Of a stretch of 64,000 nucleotides of DNA, positions 40,145 through 48,998 are shown one piece after another. The position numbers and the translations under genes were made by a program. This DNA comes from Rhodospirillaceae bacterium (lineage in GTDB: Bacteria; Pseudomonadota; Alphaproteobacteria; Rhodospirillales; Casp-alpha2): contig PALN01000096.1 of assembly GCA_002706405.1 (NCBI GenBank), positions 1 through 64,000 on the forward strand, read 5' to 3'. Under the pieces are notes generated by a model that ran no database searches, was not told where the DNA came from, and saw nothing but the letters and a program-made list of their open reading frames with translations. How positions within the stretch are numbered: the first letter of the stretch is position 1; each line of letters starts with the position of its first letter.

Positions 40145-43100
40145 ATGTCCCGGTTCAGCGACCTGCCGTCCCTGTCGGTCCGCCGGCCCACGCTGGTCGT
40201 CGTCATGAACCTGTTGATCATGATCGCCGGTCTGGCCGCGATCATGGGTGTCGAGGTCCGCGAACTGCCCGACGTCGACCGCCCCATTGTCACCGTGCGC
40301 GCATTCTTCGACGGGGCCTCGCCGGAAACCATGGATGCCGAGGTGGTCAGCGTGCTCGAAGGGGCCGTCGCCCGCGTGTCCGGGGTCAAACGCATCGAGG
40401 CCGCGAGCGAGGAAAACAACGGCCGCGTCCGCGCCGAATTCTCCGCCAACGTCAATCTGGATGTCGCCGCCAACGACATCCGCGAAGCGGTCGCCGGGGT
40501 CGAGCGCCAATTGCCGGAGGGTGTCGAGGACATCACCGTCGTCAAGGCCGACGCCGATTCCCAACCGATCATCCGTCTGGCCCTGGTCTCCGACAAGGTG
40601 AACCAGGAAGACCTGACCCGCATCGCCGAAGACGACATTTCGCCCGAATTCCTGTCCATCGACGGGGTCGCCTCGGTCGACCTGTTCGGCGACCAGGAAC
40701 AGGTTCTGCGCATCGTTGTCGACCCCATGAAACTGGCGCGCTACGGCCTCAGCATCGATGACGTCGCCAAGGTGCTGCGCTCGACCCGGCTCGACGTGCC
40801 CGCCGGCAGTTTCAAGTCCGACGACCAGATGCTGCTGGTGCGCGCCGATGCCTCGGTGTGGGAGCCGGCCAAGGTCGAGGATCTGGAATTGCGCAAGGAC
40901 GTCCGCCTGGGCGAGGTCGCGCAGGCCTTCTACGGCCCGGCCGAGGCCGAAAGCTATTCCGTTCTCAACGGCTCCAAGGTGGTCGGCCTGGGTATCGTGC
41001 GCCGCGCACAATCCAACACCATCGCCATTTCCGATGCCGTCAACAAAAGCGTCGATCGCCTGAACAAGCGCCTGAAGGACGTGCGTCTGGTCAAGATTTC
41101 CGACGATGCGCGCTTCATCCGCTCATCCGTGCGCGAGGTCATCAACAGCCTGCTGATCGCCGTCGCCGTGGTCATCGCCGTTATCTTCATGTTCATGGGC
41201 GGCCTGCGCCCGACCCTGATCCCCACCGTCGCCATCCCTGTCGCCATCATGGGCACCGTCGGGGCGATCTATCTGATGGGGTTCTCGGTCAATATCCTGA
41301 CCTTGCTGGCCATGGTCCTGGCCACGGGCATGATCGTCGATGACGCCATCGTGGTGCTGGAAAACATTCAGCGCCACCGCACACTCGGCATGAAGTCCTA
41401 CGCCGCCGCCGTCAACGGCACCCGCCAGGTGTTCTTCGCCGTGCTGGCGACCACGGCGACCCTGATTTCCGTGTTCCTGCCCATCGCCTTCCTGCCGTCG
41501 ACGGCGGGCAAGCTGTTCACGGAATTCGGCTTCACCCTGGCCGTGGCCGTGGCGATTTCGTCTTTCGTGGCGCTGTCGCTGGTGCCCATGCTGGCGTCGC
41601 GCCTGCCTGACCGGGGCGATGCCGGGCCGACCAAACCGCCGGCCGTCCTGGTCGCCGCCGGACAGCGCATCAATGCGGCCTATGCCAGGATGCTGGAATT
41701 CACCCTCAACGCCCGGCTGCTGATCCTGGGCGGCACGGCCATGCTCGCGGCGACGGCGTTGCTGGTCTATCCCACGATCAAGACCGAATTGCTGCCGCGC
41801 GAGGATCGCGGCGCGATCATCATCATGATGCAGGGGCCGGACGGCGTCGGGCTCGACTACATGGACCGCCAGTCGGTCCAGGCCGAAGCCTTGCTGCGCC
41901 CGTTGGTCGACAGCGGCGAGGCGGAAAACGTGTTCGCCATCGTCGGGCGCTGGGACCCGAACCGCGTTTATCTGATCGCCCCACTGGTGCCCTGGGACCA
42001 ACGCGAACGCTCGCAACAGGAGATCGCGAAGTCCCTGAACAAGGGTCTGAGAGCGATCCCGGGCGCGACCGCCCGCGTCCGCACCCCCAACAGCCTGAAC
42101 CTGCGCCGCGCCGGCGGCAGCATCGAATTCACCCTGACCGGGTCGAACTACAAGGACATCGCCGCCGCGGCCTTCGATTTCCTGGGTGCCATGCGCGAAC
42201 GCCTGCCCAGGCTGGAGGACCCGGAGGTCGAATTCCAGCAGACCCAACCGCAACTGTCGGTCAAGGTCGACCGCCGCCGGGCGGAGGACCTGGGCGTCCA
42301 GGTCGAAGGCATCGTCGATACGCTCCGCGCCATGGTCGCCGGGTTCGAGGTGGCGGAGCTGAACGTCAACGACCGGTCGATCCCGGTGATGCTGGAATCG
42401 GCGGCCGGCGCCATCAACGATCCGACCGATCTGTTCAATCTGTTCGTGCCGACGGGCGACGGGCGCCTGGTGCCGCTGTCGGCCTTCGTATCCCTGGAAG
42501 AGGTCGGCACGGCGGCCGAACTCGACCGGTCTGGCCAGAAGCGCGCGGTCGAGGTGGAAGCCGTGCTTCCCGCCGACATGTCGCTGCAGGAAGCCATCGA
42601 CGGCATCCAGGCCATCGCCGACGACACCCTGCCGCCCGGCATCGGGCTGCGCTTCATCAACGAGGCCGCGACCCTGCAGGACACCAGCAACGAGGTCGCC
42701 CTGACCTTCGCCTTCGCCGTGCTGATCGTGCTGCTGGTCCTGGCGGCCCAGTTCGAAAGCATCGTCAGCGCCCTGGTGATCGTGCTGACCGTGCCGTTCG
42801 GGCTGGCGGCGGCCGTGTTCGCGCTGAAACTTTCCGGCGGCACCATCAATATCTACAGCCAGATCGGCCTGGTCATGCTGGTCGGCCTGATGGCCAAGAA
42901 CGGCATCCTGGTCGTCGAATTCGCCGACCAGCTGCGCGACCGCGGCCTGTCCGTGGCCGATGCCATCCGCCAGGCGGCGATCATCCGCCTGCGCCCGGTG
43001 ATGATGACCATGCTGTCCACGGTGCTGGGGGCTTTACCGCTGATCCTGGCGACCGGCGCCGGGTCGGAAGCCCGGGTCGCCATCGGCTGGGTCGTGTTCG

Positions 43101-43279
43101 GCGGGCTCGGCATCGCCACCGTGTTCACCCTGGTCCTGATCCCGGTGATCTATTCCCTGCTGGCGCCGCTGTCATCCAACCGGGCTCATGCGGGCGTGCG
43201 GCTCGACCGTGAACTGCGCGAAGCGGAGCATATGGACACGACCGAAGCCCCCCTGGCCACGCCCCGGGCGGCGGAATAG
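40145..43279 (+). CDS. RND efflux pump permease (AcrB/MdtB-like)
   Basis: This full-length 1044-residue RND transporter has twelve predicted membrane segments in the usual two halves. The proton-relay residues are present: the Asp pair in TGMIVDDAIVVLEN (TM4) and the Lys in GLMAKNGILVVEF (TM10). The large periplasmic loops follow TM1 (LPDVDRPIVTV) and TM7. It exports drugs, lipids or metabolites by proton antiport together with the adaptor just upstream; the outer-membrane channel is not encoded here. Substrate is unknown and no regulator sits directly next to the pair. Confidence 0.95.
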   Translation: MSRFSDLPSLSVRRPTLVVVMNLLIMIAGLAAIMGVEVRELPDVDRPIVTVRAFFDGASPETMDAEVVSVLEGAVARVSGVKRIEAASEENNGRVRAEFSANVNLDVAANDIREAVAGVERQLPEGVEDITVVKADADSQPIIRLALVSDKVNQEDLTRIAEDDISPEFLSIDGVASVDLFGDQEQVLRIVVDPMKLARYGLSIDDVAKVLRSTRLDVPAGSFKSDDQMLLVRADASVWEPAKVEDLELRKDVRLGEVAQAFYGPAEAESYSVLNGSKVVGLGIVRRAQSNTIAISDAVNKSVDRLNKRLKDVRLVKISDDARFIRSSVREVINSLLIAVAVVIAVIFMFMGGLRPTLIPTVAIPVAIMGTVGAIYLMGFSVNILTLLAMVLATGMIVDDAIVVLENIQRHRTLGMKSYAAAVNGTRQVFFAVLATTATLISVFLPIAFLPSTAGKLFTEFGFTLAVAVAISSFVALSLVPMLASRLPDRGDAGPTKPPAVLVAAGQRINAAYARMLEFTLNARLLILGGTAMLAATALLVYPTIKTELLPREDRGAIIIMMQGPDGVGLDYMDRQSVQAEALLRPLVDSGEAENVFAIVGRWDPNRVYLIAPLVPWDQRERSQQEIAKSLNKGLRAIPGATARVRTPNSLNLRRAGGSIEFTLTGSNYKDIAAAAFDFLGAMRERLPRLEDPEVEFQQTQPQLSVKVDRRRAEDLGVQVEGIVDTLRAMVAGFEVAELNVNDRSIPVMLESAAGAINDPTDLFNLFVPTGDGRLVPLSAFVSLEEVGTAAELDRSGQKRAVEVEAVLPADMSLQEAIDGIQAIADDTLPPGIGLRFINEAATLQDTSNEVALTFAFAVLIVLLVLAAQFESIVSALVIVLTVPFGLAAAVFALKLSGGTINIYSQIGLVMLVGLMAKNGILVVEFADQLRDRGLSVADAIRQAAIIRLRPVMMTMLSTVLGALPLILATGAGSEARVAIGWVVFGGLGIATVFTLVLIPVIYSLLAPLSSNRAHAGVRLDRELREAEHMDTTEAPLATPRAAE

Positions 43280-43416
43280 CCCGGTTTCAGGAACGAGTGT
43301 TCCAGAATTCAATGCATCCTGATCCTTGGGGGAAAAGGTGTCATTCCCCCCTGCCCCCTTGCCAATCGCCGGCGAAGGCCGCAGATTCGCGGGAACGAAC
43401 CGTTTAGGAGACGATC

Positions 43417-44268
43417 ATGTCCCAAGCCGCCGCCAATACCCGGCCGCATGCCGACCGCACGGTCCTGGCCCCGATCAACTTTATGACCCACGCGCAGGCC
43501 GAAAAGCCACGGGTCTACATGTCCGCCGACCATGCCCAACCGAACGAGCGCCTGGGCAGCTTCGAAGAAGCGGCGGTGGAAATGCATGACGCCCGCACGC
43601 TGACCCCGGCGGCCAGCCTGGACGTCCATGGGTTCGAACTGGCGACCCTGCCGACCACCATGGCCGATTTCTACGACGAAGCCCGCATCGAGGCCGTCTA
43701 TTACCCGGAGATCATCGCGTTCCTGAAGCGCGTGACCGGTGCGTCGGACGTCCATATCTTCGACCATACGGTCCGGGTACAGGACGACGGCAAACGCGCC
43801 GCCACGGCCAAGCGCCTGCCGGTGCTGATCGCCCATAACGACTACACCGAAACATCCGGACCCAAGCGGGTGCGCGACGTGATGGATGCTGCCGCCGCCG
43901 ACCGCTACCTGGGCCACCGCTTCGCCATGGTCAACGTGTGGCGCTCGATCGGCGCCAGCGCCGACCGCACGCCGATCGCCGTGGCCGATGCCCGCACGAT
44001 GCGGACCGAGGATTTCCTGGCCACGGACCTTGTCTACAAGGACCGGGTCGGCGAGATCTATCAGAACGCCCATTCGGACGGGCAGAAATGGTACTGGTAT
44101 CCCGGCATGGGCGGGAACGAAGTTCTGCTGCTCAAATGCTTCGACACGGCGACGGACGGGCGCGCCCGTTATACGGCGCATACGGGGTTTGAAAATCCGA
44201 ATGCCGCCCCGGACACACCGCCCCGGGAAAGCATCGAAGTCCGCACCATGATTTCCTTCGCGCCTTGA
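43417..44268 (+). CDS. CmcJ/AsaB-like oxidoreductase or methyltransferase-family protein
   Basis: This 283-residue protein matches the CmcJ/NvfI/AsaB group known from cephamycin and fungal natural-product pathways. Family landmarks seen are VHIFDHTVR, IAHNDYT (with His/Asp), NVWRSIG, PGMGGNEVLLLKCFD, and the C-terminal PRESIEVRT. The family resembles a 2-oxoglutarate oxygenase fold and several members are described as hydroxylases or desaturases, but the bacterial homologues mostly have no known reaction. A GGAG-type ribosome site precedes the ATG. It follows the RND pump by 137 bp; functional linkage is unproven. Confidence 0.8.
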   Translation: MSQAAANTRPHADRTVLAPINFMTHAQAEKPRVYMSADHAQPNERLGSFEEAAVEMHDARTLTPAASLDVHGFELATLPTTMADFYDEARIEAVYYPEIIAFLKRVTGASDVHIFDHTVRVQDDGKRAATAKRLPVLIAHNDYTETSGPKRVRDVMDAAAADRYLGHRFAMVNVWRSIGASADRTPIAVADARTMRTEDFLATDLVYKDRVGEIYQNAHSDGQKWYWYPGMGGNEVLLLKCFDTATDGRARYTAHTGFENPNAAPDTPPRESIEVRTMISFAP

Positions 44269-44284
44269 GGGCGCGAACCCACCC

Positions 44285-44725
44285 CTAGCCTTCGATCGTC
44301 ATCGACGCCGGCGTCCATTTGTGGCGCCGGCGTTCGCGTTTGCCATCTTCGGTTTCGACGCCGTATTCGATGGGCTCGGCCGGCGCCCAGATGTCGCGCT
44401 CGTCCATGGCATTGGCCATGACGTTGGCCCAGGCCCGCCCGTCTTCTCCGGGGGCGCCGTCTTCCATATAGGCCGAAACGTAGACCCCGCAGGATTTGCA
44501 GAACACATAATCACCGACCTTCAGACCGAAGCGGTAGCGTCCCAACAGGCCGGCATCCTTGACCTGCAGATGGATATGGCCCGCGTTGTCGGACAGGGCG
44601 CGGGTCGCGTGCTTGCGGCAGAACGAACATTGGCAGGCCCGGGGCACGATCGTGGCCGGGTCCTTGTCCGTGGTGAAGGTGACGGCGATGTTGCCGCAAT
44701 GGCAGCCGCCCTTATGGTCGGCCAT
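44285..44725 (-). CDS. GFA family zinc-binding protein
   Basis: This 146-residue protein has the GFA (glutathione-dependent formaldehyde-activating-like) fold. Zinc-binding cysteines are visible as CHCGNI near the N-terminus, CQCSFCRKH (about residue 33-41), and CKSCGVY (about 77-83). Most such proteins are not true formaldehyde-activating enzymes and have no assigned role. It converges on the CmcJ-like gene with a 16-bp gap. Confidence 0.9.
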   Translation of the reverse strand: MADHKGGCHCGNIAVTFTTDKDPATIVPRACQCSFCRKHATRALSDNAGHIHLQVKDAGLLGRYRFGLKVGDYVFCKSCGVYVSAYMEDGAPGEDGRAWANVMANAMDERDIWAPAEPIEYGVETEDGKRERRRHKWTPASMTIEG

Positions 44726-44807
44726 GATGTAGGTTTCCTTGTGGTCTCGCCGAAGGCCCCTGGGCTCATATTAGAAACCGCACGCACCCGTGGGCGCAAG
44801 GTCGGCT

Positions 44808-45731
44808 CTAGCGCCGCCGCCCCGGCAGGGTCATGGTGATGACTCCGGCGACGACGCAGGCCATGCCCGCCCAGGCGGACAAGGGCAGCGTTTCCCCCAG
44901 GACCAAGGCCCCCAAGGCAACCCCGATGGGCACCCTGAGATAGGCCTGCGCCGCCGTGCCGACGGAGCCCAGAGACTTGAGCAGGCGGAAATAGATCACG
45001 AAGGCCAGGGCCGTCGACAGCACGGACAGGCCGAGCAGTGCCAACGCCGAGTCCACGGAAACCGAGAGCGCCCAAGGTTGATCCACGATCAGGCTGGCCG
45101 GGATCAGCACGGCGCCGCCGGCGATCATCGATCCGGCCGCCGGGACGATGGCGGACATGCCGGAAAATCGCCGCCCGAACACGGCGGCCCCGGCATAGCA
45201 GACAGTGGCGGCGACGATGGCCAGCTGCGACATCAGTTCTCGGGTTAGCCCCTGCAGCGCGTCGGTGCCGATCACCAGAACGATCCCCGCGAAGCCGAAG
45301 GCGACCCCCAGGAACTTGCGCCAGGTCCGCTCCCCTTCCAGGTGCAGGATCAGGGCGAACAGGAAGATGAAGATCGGCGAGGTCGAGTTGAGGATCGTCG
45401 CCAGCGCCGCATCCACGGTCTGTTCGGCCCAGGCAATGGCCGTGAACGGCAGCACGCTGTTCAGGCAGGCCTGCACCATGAACGACCGCCAGGACGCCGG
45501 ATCGCGCGGCATGCGCAGGCCGAGCGCACGCATGACCATCAGCAACACCATCCCGGCGATGGCCGTGCGTCCGGCGATCAGGGTGATCGGCGGGATCGTC
45601 TCAACCCCGACCTTGATGAAGCTGTAGGACGCCCCCCAAAGCGACGCCAGCAGAACCAGCAGGCCGATGTTCACGGCCAGCGCCAGGGACGCGGGCGGGT
45701 CGGTGGCAGGGGGGATCGGAGGCGTTGTCAT
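44808..45731 (-). CDS. EamA-family (DMT) metabolite exporter, copy 1
   Basis: This 307-residue protein has ten predicted membrane helices and two EamA repeats (about 20-150 and 160-300). It starts MTTPPIPPAT with a hydrophobic helix from about residue 20 and contains SLWGASYSFIKVG and the internal AWAEQTVDAALATIL. The much longer frame upstream (to 46553) is an artefact that crosses the ArsR gene on the other strand. It likely exports amino acids or related metabolites. It is divergent from the ArsR-type regulator with 129 bp between them, so the latter may control it. Confidence 0.92.
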   Translation of the reverse strand: MTTPPIPPATDPPASLALAVNIGLLVLLASLWGASYSFIKVGVETIPPITLIAGRTAIAGMVLLMVMRALGLRMPRDPASWRSFMVQACLNSVLPFTAIAWAEQTVDAALATILNSTSPIFIFLFALILHLEGERTWRKFLGVAFGFAGIVLVIGTDALQGLTRELMSQLAIVAATVCYAGAAVFGRRFSGMSAIVPAAGSMIAGGAVLIPASLIVDQPWALSVSVDSALALLGLSVLSTALAFVIYFRLLKSLGSVGTAAQAYLRVPIGVALGALVLGETLPLSAWAGMACVVAGVITMTLPGRRR

Positions 45732-45860
45732 GGAACACCGGTCAGGTTGCGGGACGGCGCACTGTGGCACGGATCGGGGCGGGCAGCGCCCGGGAACACT
45801 TCGACCGACGCCGAAGCGTGCCGGCGTGCGTTCGGGGCCGGGCGCGGGTACAATCACCTT

Positions 45861-46562
45861 ATGACGACGGTGAATGCAATGAACCTGGCGGAAGTCGGCA
45901 ACCTGGTCGGCGATTTGGCGCGGGCGCAGATGCTGACGGCGCTGCTCGACGGCCGGGCGCTGACGGCGGGCGAACTTGCCTGGTGCGCCGGGATCATGCC
46001 GCAGACCGCGAGCAGCCATCTGGCGAAGCTTCAGGGCGCCGGCCTGTTGGCCATGGAAAAGCAGGGCCGCCACCGTTATTTCCGTCTGTCCTCGCCGACC
46101 GTGGCCGCCATGCTGGAAAGCATGCAGGTGGTCTGTGCCGTCGATGCGCCGCGCCGCATCCGCCCGGAAAGCCGCATGGACAGGGATCTGCGCATGGCGC
46201 GCAGCTGCTACGATCATCTGGCCGGCGTGCTGGGGGTGTCCTTGGCCGATGCCTTGACCGACCGGGGGGCCGTCGACCTTGCCGCCGACGGCGGTGTCGT
46301 CACGCCCGTCGGCCGCAAGATTTTGGCCGAGTTCGGAATCGATGTGGATCAACTTAGCCAACAGAAGCGCTGTTTCTGCCGGCCCTGCCTGGATTGGAGC
46401 GAACGGCGCCACCACATCGCGGGCGCCTTGGGCAAAGGCCTGTCCGACCGGCTGTTCGACCTGGGCTGGGTTGAACGCATCCGCGACAGCCGGGTGATCC
46501 GCGTCACGCCCGAGGGTCGACGCGGCTTGAAGAAGACCTTCGCCATCGACCACCCCGCGTAA
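45861..46562 (+). CDS. ArsR-type winged-helix transcriptional regulator
   Basis: This 233-residue regulator has an N-terminal ArsR winged helix (about 5-85: MPQTASSHLAKLQGAGLLAM and the RHRYFRLS wing). A ~140-residue C-terminal half includes two nearby cysteines in QKRCFCRPCLDW. This longer ArsR group with a CxCxxC-like cluster might bind metal or sense redox (inference). The ATG at 45861 begins MTTVNAMNLAE. It is divergent from the EamA exporter and probably regulates it. Confidence 0.88.
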   Translation: MTTVNAMNLAEVGNLVGDLARAQMLTALLDGRALTAGELAWCAGIMPQTASSHLAKLQGAGLLAMEKQGRHRYFRLSSPTVAAMLESMQVVCAVDAPRRIRPESRMDRDLRMARSCYDHLAGVLGVSLADALTDRGAVDLAADGGVVTPVGRKILAEFGIDVDQLSQQKRCFCRPCLDWSERRHHIAGALGKGLSDRLFDLGWVERIRDSRVIRVTPEGRRGLKKTFAIDHPA

Positions 46563-46582
46563 GGCCGTCTATACTCCCGATA

Positions 46583-46592
46583 TTGTATACAA
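46583..46592. promoter_or_regulatory. Palindrome TTGTATACAA upstream of SDR gene
   Basis: A perfect 10-bp palindrome TTGTATACAA lies 28 bp before the SDR start, in the 58-bp gap after the ArsR gene. It matches the GntR-like sites at 28427-28452 and would be well placed to repress the SDR promoter. The binding protein is inferred only. Confidence 0.5.
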
Positions 46593-46620
46593 AAAGAACA
46601 CCCCTCGGGAGCATCCACAC

Positions 46621-47415
46621 ATGAGACTGAAAGACAAAATCGCCATCGTCGTCGGTGGCGGACAGCAGGCCGGCGAGACCATGGGCAACGGCCGCGCCAC
46701 CGCCCTTCGCTTCGCCCAGGAAGGGGCCACCGTGCTGATCGTCGATTATGACGAAGCCAGCGCCGCCGATACCCTCAAGATGATCACCGATGCCGGCGGC
46801 AAGGGATCGACCCTGCGGGCCGACATCCGCCGTGAGGATGATTGCCGCAATATCGCCGCGACCTGCGCCGAACGCTATGGCCGCATCGACATCCTGCACA
46901 ACAACGTGGGCCGGTCGCGCGGCGACAAGCCGACGACCGAGCTTGAGGCCGAAATGTGGGACGAACTGTTCGAGCTCAACCTGAAGGCCATGTTCATGAC
47001 CTGCAAACATGTCCTGCCGGTGATGCGCGAAAAGAAGTCGGGATCGATCATCAACATTTCCTCGACCTCGTCGCTGTGCTCGCGCGGCACCATCGCCTAC
47101 AAGACGTCCAAGGGCGCCATCAACACCATGACCCATATGCTGGCCATGGAGAACGCGCCCCACGGCATCCGCGCCAACGTCATCATCCCGGGCCTGATCG
47201 ACACGCCCATGGCGATCGAGCGCCGGGCCCAGGAACGCGGCGTCGACCGCAAGGTCGTACGCGACGAACGCGACGCCCAAGTGCCGCTTTACGGGCGCAT
47301 GGGCACGGCCTGGGACGTGGCCAACGCGGCCCTGTTCCTGGCCTCGGACGAAGCGCAGTACATCACCGGCGTGTTGCTGCCCGTGGACGGCGGGATCTCT
47401 TCAAGAATCGGATAA
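46621..47415 (+). CDS. Short-chain dehydrogenase/reductase
   Basis: This 264-residue Rossmann enzyme has the nucleotide-binding start AIVVGGGQQAGETMGNGRA, a variant of TGxxxGxG with a longer loop, and NNVG at about 96-99. The catalytic Ser lies in NISSTSSL and the catalytic YxxxK in AYKTSKGAI. The C-terminus ends VDGGISS, as in classical 3-oxoacyl-ACP reductase-like SDRs. Substrate is unknown. A GGGAG ribosome site lies 10 bases before the ATG, and the TTGTATACAA palindrome overlaps the likely promoter. Confidence 0.92.
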   Translation: MRLKDKIAIVVGGGQQAGETMGNGRATALRFAQEGATVLIVDYDEASAADTLKMITDAGGKGSTLRADIRREDDCRNIAATCAERYGRIDILHNNVGRSRGDKPTTELEAEMWDELFELNLKAMFMTCKHVLPVMREKKSGSIINISSTSSLCSRGTIAYKTSKGAINTMTHMLAMENAPHGIRANVIIPGLIDTPMAIERRAQERGVDRKVVRDERDAQVPLYGRMGTAWDVANAALFLASDEAQYITGVLLPVDGGISSRIG

Positions 47416-47422
47416 GGAACGG

Positions 47423-48832
47423 TCAGTCGTCATCATCGTCATCGTCATCATCGGCGGTGACGGTGCCGCGCCGATCGGTGGTCTTGCGGCGGGATTGTTC
47501 CTCGCGCCGGTCCTCCTCGGCGCGGCGGTCCTCGCCCTTGCGACGCTCTTCACCTTTAGGGCCGTCGTCGCGCTTGCGTCGGGCGCGCTTGCGCCGGTTC
47601 TTGCCGCGGCGATCTCGCTTGCGCCGGCGGTCGTTGCGGGTCATCAGATAGAATACGACCAGCACGGCAATCGCCAGCAGCACTGCCGTGATGGCGACGA
47701 TGGCCGCAACCCAGCGCCAAAAATCGACAGCGTCCGGTTCGGCGACGGGCGGCGGGACCTCGCCCTTGATCCGGGCCAAGACTTCGGCTGCCAGATCGGG
47801 GCGTTCGATCTTCACCGCTTCCTTCATGACCGCGCCGGGCATGGCAAAATCATGGGTGCCGGGACATAGCCGGAAGATCATCAATGGATCGACCACGGTC
47901 AGTCCCGGAATTTCCTTAACACTCCGGTTGCCGTGAAGGCTCAGGTAGGTGGTCGTTAGTTCGCTGTCGTCCTCGCGCTTGAGCACGAAGGACACGTCAT
48001 CGACCTTGCCGTTCGCATCTGAATCGACGGTAAACGCCCGGGCAATCCGAAATTTTCCGTTGTCGAGGACGACCCAGGCCGGATGCCACAAGTCCGTTAA
48101 CTCGAAATTGCACGGGCCGGGCTTGCCCGCCGGCGGCGACGCTTTGATTTCGGTCTTGGTCAGATCGATCTCCGGCTTCGGCGCTTCGCGCATCTGCGGA
48201 TGCGTCTCGAACGGCGCGTCGGCGTCTTTCTCGGTGGCCGCTGTGGAAGGCGTGGCGGCGTCGAGGGTCGCGGCCTTCGACGCGTCCGTGGCCAGGGAAC
48301 GTACGGGCGCCGCCATGGCGTCGCTGTAGCGCGCCGTGACCGCGTCGCTCGGCAAGGAGCGCACGGTGGTGCAGTCTTCCAGTTGTTCCAGGCGCTTTTG
48401 AATCTGATTGGTCGGACGGCTGCCTTCGGTAAGGCCGAGGGACAGATGCACGGCAACCAGCTTCTCACGCCCGAACAGGGGCTCCAGGGCGCGGTACAGG
48501 TCGCTCGACAGGTTCTTCATGTCGTACTGCCATTTCGCATCGGCGAGCTGGCGGTTGTAGGTATTGATCAGGAAAATGCTTTTGATCTCGGCCTGGTTGG
48601 CACAGACCTCACGCACGGACTTTTTCGTCACGGTCATGAAAAAATTCACGATCCGCTTCTCGACCTGGTTGTCGGGCGTAACGAAGGGGATCGCCTGGGG
48701 CCGCATGCGAACGGTGGCGAATTCGTCTGCGGCGGCCGCAGGCACGAACAGCGACAGTCCGCCCGCGATCAACAACAGGGCGGAAAGATACCGGAACAAA
48801 CCTTCGGCACGCGTCAAAAACCCAGACGGCAT
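47423..48832 (-). CDS. Membrane-anchored protein with basic cytoplasmic tail ending in poly-Asp; function unknown
   Basis: This 469-residue protein has a signal peptide (about 15-36), a periplasmic region of ~340 residues with two Cys in predicted soluble parts (VCANQAE, GPCNFEL), and one membrane helix at about 376-398 (AAIVAITAVLLAIAVLVVFY). A ~70-residue Arg/Lys-rich tail then runs out in nine consecutive Asp residues. The tail repeats RR/KR/EE blocks, such as GEERRKGEDRRAEEDRREEQ. The poly-Asp end corresponds to a GAY triplet run at 47426-47452. I recognise no family. Confidence 0.85.
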   Translation of the reverse strand: MPSGFLTRAEGLFRYLSALLLIAGGLSLFVPAAAADEFATVRMRPQAIPFVTPDNQVEKRIVNFFMTVTKKSVREVCANQAEIKSIFLINTYNRQLADAKWQYDMKNLSSDLYRALEPLFGREKLVAVHLSLGLTEGSRPTNQIQKRLEQLEDCTTVRSLPSDAVTARYSDAMAAPVRSLATDASKAATLDAATPSTAATEKDADAPFETHPQMREAPKPEIDLTKTEIKASPPAGKPGPCNFELTDLWHPAWVVLDNGKFRIARAFTVDSDANGKVDDVSFVLKREDDSELTTTYLSLHGNRSVKEIPGLTVVDPLMIFRLCPGTHDFAMPGAVMKEAVKIERPDLAAEVLARIKGEVPPPVAEPDAVDFWRWVAAIVAITAVLLAIAVLVVFYLMTRNDRRRKRDRRGKNRRKRARRKRDDGPKGEERRKGEDRRAEEDRREEQSRRKTTDRRGTVTADDDDDDDDD

Positions 48833-48998
48833 GGCAGCTCACCCTTGCATGCTGCCCCCAAGAACGCCGCCGCACGGTGGTCGGTTCAAAGTGCCGGCCT
48901 TGTCGATGTTTCGAATGGGCCAGCGGCGCCAGAGAAAAGCATAGAGCAGGCAAGGGCCGCGCCAAACCGAATTCCGGTCCAAAAAGGGAGATGACGGG

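Noticed and set aside
45342-45860. Upstream part of the 406-residue frame containing the ArsR regulator
   Set aside because: It is antisense to the EamA gene; the true start is the ATG at 45861.
44808-46553. 581-residue frame with an EamA domain at its end
   Set aside because: The N-terminal 270 residues are antisense to the ArsR gene; the transporter's own ATG at 45731 gives a normal-length protein.
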